Positions 12,146-23,700 of a stretch of DNA of 64,000 nt are shown one piece after another (positions within the stretch are counted from its first letter, which is position 1; every line of letters starts with the position of its first letter). Position numbers and translations under genes: made by a program. Location of the stretch: the NCBI RefSeq assembly GCF_029784135.1, contig NC_073746.1:148804556-148868555 (forward strand). Direction: 5' to 3'. Origin of the DNA: Toxorhynchites rutilus septentrionalis (lineage: Eukaryota; Arthropoda; Insecta; Diptera; Culicidae). Below the pieces are notes generated by a model that saw only the letters and a list, made by a program, of their open reading frames with translations, searched no databases and was not told the DNA's origin.

Positions 12146-12542
12146 TTAACACTTTCGTTGCCCCGTCACCCAGATCTGGGTGACACCTTACTCGTTCAAA
12201 TTGGATAGGATTTTTAAATGGAATTTGACAGAATAGGCACCTCAATGTAACTATAGGATATGTAGAAAAATAATGAAATCAAAACCATAATATTATAATG
12301 TTTATACTATGCTTTTCACTAATTTATAGTACGAATGGTTTGTACTGCAGCTTTTTGCGAAACCCATATAATATGGCTTTGGCATGTGTTATTGTGTCAA
12401 TTCGTCTTCAAATTATAACAAATATTGCTAGATAATGTAAAAGGTGTCTACAAATTAAGTTTGATCTTTATTTAATAATTTATCCGAAAATTGGGTCCCG
12501 CAAGAAAATCAAAAATATCGCGTTGGGCGACGAACGTGTTAA
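12146..12542. mobile_element. TTAA-type MITE (piggyBac-like)
   Basis: The element is bounded by TTAA at 12146..12149 and TTAA at 12539..12542. The 19 bp ends TTTAACACTTTCGTTGCCC and the complement of GGGCGACGAACGTGTTAAA match at 17 of 19 positions. Just inside the left end, 12166..12183 is the perfect palindrome TCACCCAGATCTGGGTGA. It is about 397 bp with no coding potential. The TTAA target and terminal repeats fit the piggyBac superfamily. Ends of this superfamily vary, so the class is inferred. Confidence 0.6.
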
Positions 12543-13700
12543 ATGATCCTACAAGGAAACCGATTATGCTGTTCCTAACCCTCATGATTTGATGCTCTAA
12601 TTTTCTCAATTTGTTGGAGCAGGTAATAGACAAGGCTTGGATAACGAATTCAGGCTACTCTTTGGGACTATGGGGCAAACATTGAGTGACTCACATATAA
12701 CTTGGCCTCAGCTATTGGATGTCAAAGGGTCGCTTGTAAGATACTTTTTGATAACATTCGTCAGCCAGTATTAAGCTAATATTTTTGCTTTACAATGCCA
12801 ACTAAACAAAGTTCGTTCTAAACAAAAATCGGTTGGCACCCACAATTATGGACTTTATTTTGAAAGCAAAGAACTATGTATCGGTCAATTGAGGAGCTTC
12901 AAGAATGAAATTGACGAAAAATCAAAAGGCCAAGTTCAACAAAACTATGCATAAATATCATACAATTCAGAGTATTATGAGAAAACCTTTTTATGATTCA
13001 TTTAAAAATGGACTTTTTTTTCGTTTTTTCTCTCAATTTTTCGACATAGATTTTTATACAGATTTTTTTTTGCTAAAATATAGATGTACAGATTTTTTTG
13101 GAAAATTTTACAAAATTAAATGTGGTAACCCCGCTACAGACGAAGCAACCTGGTGCTTAAGTCAAGCTATACGAACCAATGTTCACTTAAGTGATTGATT
13201 ATCCTCATAAATTGACGTGAGCATTTTACAAGTAAGAAAATCTTGAACTTCCTCAAGCGAAAAAATTCTCATACTCACAAACGCATGAAAACGAAAGTTA
13301 AGAACCGTACATTCTGAGGATAGGCGTAGAATGTTATGCTTCTGGTACAGTTTGCGTTGAAGTACTCCTCTAATTTACTCCAAACTTCGATCGATCGGCT
13401 AAAAAAATGGCTAAACGTATCAATACTAAACGTTCCTAGGGGTTCTGGAGATACACTAGGCTAAAAAAATGTCTGCAAATATATAAACTTACTGCGATAT
13501 TTTTAGGATTAAAGGAGATTTTGTAAAACATCACCAAAAATCCTTTTTTTTAAATCGAATTATTTAAATAGTCAAGCTAAAAATTTGTTCGTAGAATATT
13601 CCAAAATTTGAAAGTTTAAAAAGTACATTACATTTTCATGCGTTGACTTTTCACGAAGTTACAGCTTTTCACTCTGTTACTCTATTTTTTGTCGAGTGTA
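12543..13700. other. Intergenic, no gene recognised
   Basis: This is AT-rich. A 97-codon open frame at 12905..13198 is rich in F, K and Y encoded by T- and A-runs and is not convincing as a gene. Around 13060..13100 the words ACAGATTTTTTT repeat. Confidence 0.4.
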
Positions 13701-14085
13701 TAATGAATCAGGTGTACCCCAGGGTTCTATCCTAAGTCCACTACTGTTTTCGCTTTTCAATTAAAGATTTACCATCTATTCTCAAGTTTTGCTCCATTCA
13801 TATGTTTGCGGAAGACGCCTAAAAATAAAATATAAAATATATTATGTTTACAAACTTAATAACCTAAGTGCTATATTCACATCTAATTTGTCATGGGATG
13901 TTTCTATTAATTATTGATGTGGAAAGATCTACGGCGTTTTAAATCGCTTGCATATCCATTTTGAGACATATACGAAACATAAAATTATTCAAGTTGTTGA
14001 TTCTTCCACACTTTTTGTATGGAAATTTCATTTACACCAATGCTTCTACGGCCGCACTCGACAGACTAAAGCTGATGTCACATTA
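13701..14085 (+). pseudogene. Jockey-like LINE RT fragment (motifs B-C and thumb)
   Basis: The frame gives SGVPQGSILSPLLFSLF, RT motif B. After a one-base shift it continues KDLPSILKFCSIHMFAEDA, where FAED stands at the place of the catalytic F/YADD. Further on, KLFKLLILPHFLYGNFIY and ASTAALDRLK match the RT thumb region. Frameshifts and stops lie between these blocks, so it is a dead relic. The 5' and 3' ends of the element are not visible. Confidence 0.7.
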
Positions 14086-14278
14086 AGCGGATTCGCTGCC
14101 GCTTATAACAATAGTATATGATAGTAAATTAATTTTTTTATCAAAATATCTACTCATAGTGTAACGTAGTTGAAGAACCATATTTTTCCTTAAGTTTTAT
14201 GAATAAAAAGCAAATCTATATACAACGCAGACTCGATTATACCGTTCTGAATCATATTTCGGACACTTTGTTCTAATA

Positions 14279-15068
14279 TCATATATTTGTTCTACCATAC
14301 AAATGAAACACAAATTTCTGCATTACTGAAGAATTAATTAAGCAAATAAAACCAAATTTGGTACGTGGAGGTTTCAGGATGCAATAAATGTTTTTATGAT
14401 GGTTAGATACTCCTTCCTCCTCGAAGAGGAGGCTGCCATACAAATGAAACACAAATTTCTGCATAGCTCGAAAACTAATCAATCAAATGGAACCAAATTT
14501 GGCATGTGAAGGTTTTTGAATATGAGAAATGTTTCTATGATAGTATGATACCCCTCCCCCCTCTTAAATGGAGAGGGGATCCCGTGAAAATAATACACAT
14601 ATTTCAACTAAACATATTCCAACCAATCATGACAATTGACTTTTTTTTTCAACAGGATAAAACGCACTCCTACATCTGTTACTATCTATATAAATAAAAA
14701 AGGATCAACGAATGTGTTGATAAGAGCAATCCTCGTGAAAGGAATTGTCCGATGTAGGGCTGTGTTTATTCTATTATATTTTCTGTATCGAACATTTATT
14801 CCATGTAACGGAGAAATATGTTATTATTTGCAGGTAGTTGAAAAATCTTGAACGAAAATTGTGTCTGATAAAAATCTCACATTATAATGACGAGTTTTGG
14901 TAGAAGTACTAGGAATTTTATAGTAAAAGGTAATTTTGGAGGGTAGATTAGAAGATCAATCAATGGACAGTTCTCCGATTGGACCTATGAACATGCGCTT
15001 AGTAAAAAACGTGAATGTGATAACGAAAAATAAATTTTGGGTGGGACGAAATTTGCCGGGTCAGCGAG
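14279..15068 (+). mobile_element. Non-autonomous Helitron, same family as 820..1825
   Basis: Segment 14279..14640 holds two units with ACACAAATTTCTGCAT like those at 1002..1440. A TCTATATAAATAAAAAAGGA head at 14685 starts a 384 bp copy homologous to 1505..1825. The 3' end is GGGTGGGACGAAATTTGCCG followed by GGTCAGCGAG, where CGAG replaces CTAG. No transposase is encoded. It is old and diverged. Confidence 0.65.
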
Positions 15069-15085
15069 TAAATAAACAAAAATGT

Positions 15086-15235
15086 GTGTCGCACTTTAGA
15101 GCAGAATTTCACAATCCTTGGGTTCTTCTACACGATAGTACGCCGAGTCTAAAGTCACTGATTGTGCGTAAATTTTTGGCTCGAAATCGCGTTTGTGTCC
15201 TATGACACTTACCGTATTTACTTGATTTGGCGTCG
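15086..15235 (+). pseudogene. Mariner transposase fragment
   Basis: The + frame gives HFRAEFHNPWVLLHDSTPS then KSLIVRKFLARNRVCVL, a stop, and HLPYLLDLA. This corresponds to the mariner block LLHDNA.(P)SH...V..(F)L.....L.HPPYSPDLA, containing the second catalytic D (LLHDS). It is only about 50 codons long, interrupted, and squeezed between a Helitron 3' end and a dispersed repeat. Confidence 0.65.
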
Positions 15236-15243
15236 TGTCATTT

Positions 15244-16213
15244 TTTGACGTAGGACTACGTCTTTCATTACGGGTGCCAATTCAAAAAACAGGTAATGTT
15301 TTTTTGAAATAAAGTTAACGTTAATAACTATTTTTGTTGCGAACGGATTTGACGATTTGTATACCCAAAGAATATGAAATTCCCTGAAATTTGTTCGATA
15401 TGCTATACACTACAATCACCTGGTATGTAAACGGTTTAAATTGAAGAAAACTAGAAGCATTCCCATCTTCCCATTCATTTGTTCTGCACATTTGTGTGCT
15501 CACTTATTCGTGCCGTCAATAACGAGCAACTTATGTATTCGCGATAGTACAAACAACGAAGGGGAATATTTGCCAAATTGCTAATTTGCTAATAAATAGT
15601 GGATCTCTGCTGGGGCGAATTATTAGTCTCGCCCTATACTCGAATCAACGAACATCGCTTGCCTTGTTTTGCGACATCATATGTTGTCATTTCCCTCTAT
15701 CAGATATATTTAGTCGCTTCAAGACATCAATGTGCATGCTATGTTGAACGCTTGTTTGGTGCTGGTTGATTTGCGTTTTAAGTACGATGTCTAGAGGTGT
15801 GATTCCACTGAGGCAATACTGAAAAACTAGTAGCATGATATTTGATACATGCAAGTATCCCGAACTCCCGAACTGTTTGTGCAACAAGAATTTTATCGCC
15901 TGTAGCGGAAAGTGTGTCAAATGACGATTATTATAAAAAGGCCACCGGAATAGCATTCGCGATAAATTTTCAATGCATTGGCATAAATAAACAAATGCGA
16001 CATATGATCGCTCGTGTATTGTTCTTGATAGGACAAGAACGAATCATCAATCAAATATCGTCAACTAATTCTACAAAACAAACTTTTAAGGGTGATGAAA
16101 ATTTTCTATTATACAGTCAATTCTACAATAAAATCCGAAGTTATAAACAGGCGAATTGAATAAAATAATAGCGGGGTCTTACGTCAACAATGCGGTCGTG
16201 TCTTGGAAACAAC
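15244..16213. repeat. Dispersed repeat family D, full copy with TTGACGTAGGAC inverted ends
   Basis: The 5' end is TTTTTTGACGTAGGACTACG with TC following. The 3' end is GTCTTACGTCAACAATGCGG followed by TCGTGTCTTGGAAACAACCC. The short cores TTGACGTAGGAC and GTCTTACGTCAA are inverted to each other. The first 330 bases match 50628..50945 closely. 3' modules of the family also lie at 26097, 33885, 50408 and 53446. No ORF is convincing. It looks like a non-autonomous DNA element of about 970 bp. Confidence 0.55.
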
Positions 16214-16660
16214 CCCCCAAAATTTCGAAGTTTCTTCTTTTCCCAAAAAAATAAAGGAAATGTTGATGGGACATTATTGATCACATTTGGACCGTTTCAA
16301 AGACTTTAACCGAAGGAAGAGCACGCATTTCAATTGTTGAAAAATCATTTAAAAATCCCATTGAAGCTGATAGAACCTTGAATAAGGATATAAACAAATA
16401 TTTATAACAATAACTTGTTGAAATGTTGATTTTCACTACCAATACTGTACAATAATTGGCACATTGTGTATGTTTCATAGTATTGAGAAAAAAATTTCTC
16501 AGCTGTCGAAATTGTCAGAAGGCTGGCTTAAAATTCAGGAAATTTCATAGTAAAAAATTACCTTCGTCTTCATCTTCATGTAGGTTTTATCTCTACACTC
16601 ATAGATATCTCTACAACCAAGTAGGGAGGAAAAATATCATATTCAACGGTAAATGGCGTT
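16214..16660. other. Intergenic, nothing recognised
   Basis: This is AT-rich DNA between the repeat and the more GC-rich region upstream of the metallopeptidase. No domain-bearing frame is visible on either strand. Confidence 0.4.
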
Positions 16661-17742
16661 AATAGGCACGTGCCTCTATTTGCAATGGCTCGACTCTCCC
16701 CCAAACACGGTCCAGGCGGACCACGAGAGTGAATCCACTACCAAGCGTAGGAGAGAGTGTACGCGCGGTTTCACATTTCATATTCCAGTTCCAACCGCAC
16801 GCCGTTTCGTCGGACAGCGTTGATAAGATAACACTCATTAGCCTTGCGGTAATTTAGCGCAATGGTTTTACTGCGACTTGTAAATGACTTTCGATTTGTT
16901 TGCAACCGATGACACGTTAGTCTGAAGGTTAATCGACAGTTTGCTTCCTTATCACATAATCATTTGCCAGATGTGATATTATTAGACAGTTTACGAACTA
17001 CCCGACGTTAGATCGAAGTTGAATTCGGAACGCTTAGATCATCCCAATCGCGAACTTATTTAGTTGATCTAAATATAAACTAATACTGTCTAGCCGATCG
17101 GTGCGATACGGCTGGTGTTTATCGCTGTAAACATCAATAACCCAGTAGCAATACAATGCGTGCGCATTTTGTTCAAACCGAGTTCCTCCCCACAGTCGAC
17201 ACGTTTTGATGGTATTCCCAAAAGGGTGACTCCTATCATCGTCGTTCGTGTGGAGTGCACCCAGTTCCACTTGCCTATGGGGGATGAACACGCTATTTGA
17301 ACGTGTAGTAAGTCGCAAATTTTCGCCGAGAACGGCGGCAAGATGAATAGCGTACACATCGCGTACGAAATCGCGCCTTGTTTGCCTAGCGGAAAGTGAG
17401 ATCGGAACAGTGGTTTGTGTATCTCTCGAGAATAAACATTTGCTGAGGTCAGGGACGCGAAACGATCGAATTGTCCACACGCAAAACGCACCGTAGCCTC
17501 TACAACTTGGATGCACCAAGATCGTAATGCGACGAATTTGATTGCGACGCTCAATTAAATTTCGCTTCACCGCAAGCGTTTTGACGAAATTGATTCGCAC
17601 TCCCAGCTATAAGTGAACGACAAGCGGCGTGTGTGTTTGCGCTAGTGCCTTTAAGGTGGTCGTTAATTGGAGACAATCGTTGTTGGCATAGTAAACAAGT
17701 GGAGATGATTTGAAAGAGTGTTTTTTCTGCGTTCATTCACAG
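16661..17742 (+). promoter_or_regulatory. Probable promoter and 5' UTR region of the M13 peptidase gene
   Basis: Base composition changes here to a more balanced, CpG-containing sequence and stays so up to the start codon at 17743. TGATAAGATAA at 16821..16831 and CTTATCA at 16948..16954 are GATA-factor type sites. The bases just before the ATG, TTTTTTCTGCGTTCATTCACAG, form a pyrimidine-rich 3' splice-site match, so the ATG may open a second exon with an upstream non-coding exon inside this region. No TATA box is clear. Transcription start is not determined. The long - strand open frame here is judged spurious. Confidence 0.45.
16821..16831 (+). promoter_or_regulatory. Double GATA-type site
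   Basis: TGATAAGATAA contains two overlapping GATA cores, about 910 bp upstream of the M13 peptidase start codon. A third, inverted site (CTTATCA) lies at 16948..16954. GATA factors drive gut and fat-body genes in insects. Function here is inferred from the motif only. Confidence 0.35.
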
Positions 17743-20700
17743 ATGACCCGATATAAACAGGCTCAGTTTGCCGATGAGGATAGCAGCAGCATTGGTTCAA
17801 TACAAATGAATGAAACCACGCGAAGTCCGTCGATGCACATTCGTTACCACACGGCCAGAGGGACATCACTATGGCACGCTCGGAGCAAGCTCGAAAAGGT
17901 ACTCATTGTACTGATGTTGATATCGGTACTGACAATTGTCGTGCTGATTGGACTACTGACAACCGAGAACACTAGGATACTGCACGTACAGCCCCATGTG
18001 GACTCCAACATGTACAAAGGTGAGTGGGACACTGAAGATGGTGGGGTAGATATGATTATTTTGTTTGTTACTTTTTGTTGAGGTGACTGATGTGTAAGGA
18101 ACGGATATTTGCTGTTTATCAGTTCATTCACATTTCTTGATTTTTTTCCTATGTGTACAAGTTCATATCAAAATATCAAGACATCGGTGCATTTTATTCT
18201 AATGAAATATAAGGTATATGATGTTGGTTTGTCCACTTTTTTGAGTGCTCTAGTTCAGCGCACCTGTGTCAAATCAGGTATTCGAATGATTCCAAACATA
18301 TAAATAAATTGTTTTTTTCATGATTTACAGTGGTTTTATAGAATATTTTTACAGATTCGCATGTTTTGAAGGTTCATGAAGACCACCTTCTATGGGTGTC
18401 AATGCGCCCCTCATTTGAGCTAACTTTCAATCAACCACCAGACGATTCTTTGGGACGTATTCAGTCCTTTTCTGGATTATAACACATACAAATATTGTAA
18501 ACATAATGCTTGCACACCGTTTGTATTAGATGTATATATCTAAATCATGAAATTAATGCATCTCGATGACCTCAATTCTGATCATGGTTTTTCCGATGTC
18601 TGTCTGGTTAGTCCACATGATTACTTACTTTACTTTTACTTACTTTTGGCGATTATCGATCCAGCATACGTCGCCATGTTGCTAAGTCTTGGGCTGCTGT
18701 CCTCCACTCTCTCACCCACTGCGCTAATACCCACTAGGGATTGCATTACCGTGCCAAAATTTCAATAATCGATTATTCGGTAATGAAAATTTCACTACCG
18801 ATAAAACCGGTAAATTACCGGTAAAAAAAATATTGAAAATTATCATTTTCTTGAAGAATCGCCTTTTATCGATTGATTAGTTTACAGGAAAACGATTTGC
18901 AAGTTTTTCAACTTAGTTTGTTAGTTAATGTAACACACAGCGACCCAATTAAAGTTACTTTTGTCGTCTTCCAATCTGGATCGGATCTTATTAACGAAAT
19001 TTCCAGAAGAGGAAAACGCACGTTCAGAGCCCAATGATGTTGGGGGTACAGTACGAAGAGCATCGAATAGCAAGCCAAGTATTTGCCTTTGATGCTCTCT
19101 GTACGAAAACTGTTGGCTGAGGGTTTTCATCGTTCGTTTATAGACGTTGAGCTTGGGCTGGACGTTGATACCTTTAATTGCTGCAATCGTTGTTCAAGTT
19201 TTCCTTGACGCTAAACTATTCTGCAGATTCAGCATCTTCCAATGGATTTCCTTCTCTCCTGTTGTGTAACTACTGAATCATTACAATACTCTCCAAATTT
19301 AATCAAGTCACGAACGATTTAAAATGTCGGCTTGATCAATGCAGTCCGTGACGTTTGATAGAATACGCCGAAGTCATCATAAATTGTGTCACGACCACGA
19401 ACAGAATGAGTATTCATTAGGGTTCCAATGAATGTATGGGAAAAAAATTGACCCTAAAATTTTAAAAAGTTACCCCATACAAAATGTTTACCACCTCGAA
19501 AAAACACCCTATACAAAATATCAGCTCAATCGCACTTAAGAGAGAGTGGCGCAAAGTGGCAAAGTCTGAGTTTTTTTGAAAATAGAAAAACCAAGAAAAC
19601 CAAGGGGAGAGCAAAGGAAATCGGGGGTTTAGAAAAAAAATTTTTGATGCCAAATGTCTTAAAATTGCATGAAACGTCGAGATCTAGTGTCATCTCGGAT
19701 TTTTTTTTGTCAAAAATCGGCACTCTGTGACTTTTTTTTAGCGAATACGAAACGAAAAGTATGGTTTATGGTCCCAATAAACACAGTTATCTCGATTTTT
19801 CATTCGGAACATGCTACAAAACGTTGATTTGCACGATAATATTAAATAGCTCATTCGGACTTAAGGAAGAGTGGCGCAAAGCAGTCAAAGTTTGAGTTTT
19901 TTAAAACCCAAAAATCACCGGAAATCGGGGTATTGAAAATTTTTCGAGGTGGTGAACATTTTTTATGAGGTAACTTTTTGAAATTCGAAATGACCATTTT
20001 CATTGGCACGCTAGTATTCATATATGCAAACAAATCTGCATATACGAAACGTTTCTCTGAAATCCTTTAAATCAGGGCTTCAAGCAGCTGCTTCAAAATT
20101 TCTGATAGTTGCTCCGATATCTGTTCTAGCATGAATTGCAATACGACGTCAGCTTCAAAAAGAGTGCAGTTCTTCTGGCATAGCAGTTCAACATCGACCA
20201 GAACTGGTTGGAGGACATCTATCAATTCCTTTATCGCTGTCAGTTCTTCATCGCTGAAACTTACCATGTGTCTCGTTTTCAGATCGAGCAGCAATTTTTG
20301 AGCTGAAGCTCAGAGATCGTAGAATCAGCGCAACACTGCCAGTTGGTTTGTTCGATCTCATCTTAATCTCAAGTAATATTTCAAAGCAGCATAAAGGCGA
20401 ATGTTATTTAAGGGCTAAAAATGAAAATTACCGAAATTACCGGTTATTGATTGTAAAATTACCGGCAATTCGGTAATGAAAAATGACCCGGTATTACTGG
20501 TAAAACCGGTAACGGTAGAACCGGTTAACAATCCCTAACACCCACTGCGGTAATACCCACACCGCAGTTTTCTTCAAGCGTGTGTTCCCCAGGTTAGAGG
20601 CGGCTCAAACAACGTCTTTCTCGGAGCGAGCGGCTGATTTATCAAATGCTGTGTCTCGACAGCTATATCCAAGACGACAGACCCGTCTGCGAGACTAGGT

Positions 20701-23700
20701 ATTGTAGCCTTAGTAAGGCGGAATACTGAATGAGTATTACTACGAACAATCAAGTTTATAATACGGACCGGAATAATCGGTATAGACCCAGGAAAACGCA
20801 CGAGGGCAATGATTATTGTCCACATGATTACTATGGTTAAATTGTTTTTAGTTTTTTAGTTTTGGTTATCCAATGGTGACCCATATTGTCCCCGAACAAC
20901 AAAGTAATTTAGAATGCGAATTAATCGCTAAAATGAAACAAAATATCTGTTTAACTCTTTTAGAATATGAGGGGCTCAGAATGAGGGGTGTAAGTGATTT
21001 GATCGATTTCTCTTCATCAACTTTCTCTTTAGTTGATAACTCAACTGCAAATACGTTGACTTTGCTATAGAATCTGATAGATGAGGTTCTGACCTATTTT
21101 CCACATCGTCAAATACAGCTGGGAATGTGTTTGTTATGACCACAAGAGAGAGTCGATGTAGAGCAATCGATGATGTCACTTACACCCCTTTCATTTTGAC
21201 CCCTTCATATGTGAACAGACGTCCAAACTGATGATCTGTCGATGCACGCAAAATTACATCCGAATGACTACCGAGAGAGCAATTTCTGTTTTTGTTTATT
21301 ATTTTCAACAGTCGACAGTTTCGTGCATAACAGGGTGTCCCGAATAGATTCATATGTTTTAAGAATACGGTGGTGAAGAAGTATCAATTAATTTTTAATT
21401 GAAATATCGAAATTTGCCACCCCTGTTCATTTTAACAGCATTTCCCCTATTACCTCTTTCGATATCACTCGATGAATATTATATTATTTTCCCGAACTCG
21501 ATGAAGTAGACACAGAAAATGTTTATTTTCAAATAGCTGACGAACTTCGTCCCGTCCAAAATTATTTTTTTGATATGAATTCTTTCGAACATTCACGTTT
21601 TCACAATTAGCGAACGCTCGTGGATTCTTTAGCAGAACACTCCATTGGTATATCTTCTTATTCGCTCTTTTTACAATTTGTTTTTACTATAAATTTCCTA
21701 TTATTCTTACCAAAACTCGTCTTTATAATATAAATTTATTTTCAGACAGAATTATCGTTCAAGATTCATGATTCACTTTCTTGTTCCCCGTTACGTAGAA
21801 TACATGTTTGATATAGAAAGGTTCAAATTTTTTCTCACCATAACATTGATCTACGGGAAAAGACAATTATAAAAAAATAAAGACGGCCTAAATCGAACCA
21901 TTCCTTCCTCAGGCTTTACGCTTACCAACACATTTAGTCTTCCATTTGTATTTATATAAAGGATCATCACATTAGGGAATTGCCATTCGTGTGAACGAAC
22001 CCTTAAAAATTTTAATGATCTGTCAACGTCAAGACGTTAGTCAAAGCCATCATTTTCATCATGTCGAAGTACACGAACGAGTAACGCATAATAGTTATTA
22101 AAAATTACTACCGAAACTCGTAGTCGGTGGTCGGAATTTTGAGAGCGCTTACTCCTATTTTCGGTCGTAATAATCGTTCCAGCCGGCAGTCTGTGCATAG
22201 TTTAGTGACCAAATTTGAGTCTACATGTTCGCTGTTGTTTTCCCGTGCCAACGGAAAGTCGCCCCGTACGTAGCAACGAAAATATTGCAACCGCAAATGT
22301 ATCCATCCGAAATGACATAAATCAGTCCATTGCACGACGTTCTCAAAATTTGGGCATCTCACAAACCTTTTATTTATTTATTTATTTATTTTGGCCTCAC
22401 GTCTTTACAACATGGCCTGATTCACAATTTTTCATCAATTAACTCGGTTCGTGGCTATCTCTCTCCAATTCCGCGGGCACCCCGTGCTCACCATGTCACG
22501 CTCCACTTGGTCTAACCACCTTGCTCGTTGTGATCCTCTTCGTCTCGTATCAGCTGGATTCCCGTTGAACACAATTTTTGCAGGATAGTTGTCCGACATT
22601 CTTGCAACATGTCTTGCCCAGCGTATCCTTCCAGCTTTGATCACTTTCAGGATACTGGGTTTTTTCGCCTCCATACGCCGTCCTGCTGTACACCGCCGAA
22701 GATGGTTCTTAACACCCGCCGTTCAAAGACTCCGAGTGCTCGCAAGTTCTCTTCGAGCATTTTTCAAGTTTCGTGCCCGTAGAGGACAACCGGTCTTATG
22801 AGCGTTTTGTATTTACAGGGAACATTTCGCACAACTGCTAAGTCTGTTCGACGCTAAGTGTTTGTGGAGACCATAGTAGGTACGATTCCCATTTATAATG
22901 CGTTTCCGGTTCTCGCGATCTCGCGGTGTGCGCTGTACATATCAACTACAGGTTTAAACTCCTCCTGTTAACCGATCTGGGCCTTGAAATCTTGAAAAAT
23001 GATGATGATATTGATGTCATGTTTTGGGCAGCGTTCGTATTCGCGTTCCATCTGCGCGAATTCGTCTTTGTCATCATCGGAACTTGCAAGGTGATGGCTG
23101 TGCACGTTAATGATGCTCTTAATCCTCAATCTGCACATTCTTGGGTTAATTGGCCACCAACCAATCACACGCTTCTGCATATTGCCCACCCACCCACAAT
23201 GAAAGCTGTACCTAGCTCGTTAGTGTTGCCGCAGCTTTGGTAGATGGTATGACCAACGCGAAACGTTCGTACTGTAGAACCTCTTCAACACACTTCCTGC
23301 AGCGCTACGATGTCAAACTTGCGGTTTTTCAATAGTTCAGAAAGCACACGAGGACTTCCGATGAAATTGAGAGATCGACAATTCCATGTTTCCAATCGTT
23401 AGTTCGTTTTCGTCGCCTGGGTCTGTGTCGATTAGTCCGGTTCAAATCTTCTTGTGTATCGTTCGTTGCTTGGTGTTTTAGTGGTGCGGCTTGCAAAGCC
23501 TGCGACCAAATCCACTATCTCGCAGGAGGACCATCGCGATACTGCTGCTTTACGTCCCGAGTTCCTGGTGGTACTCGGGACGTAAAGCAAAGACGCTGGG
23601 CAAAGACGCTTTTAGCAGCGTCAATTCGCTTAGAGGGGCTGTTTCCGGGTTTTTTGTGGCTTTTCTTGGAGACTGGTAATGCCCATCGCTCATCCCACCA

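Noticed and set aside
12905..13198. 97-codon + strand frame
   Set aside because: Phe/Lys/Tyr-rich product of T- and A-runs, no domain, no start context or splice support.
17034..17600. 188-codon open frame on the - strand upstream of the M13 peptidase
   Set aside because: It lies in the probable promoter/5' UTR region, has no recognisable domain, and the higher GC content there makes long chance frames likely.
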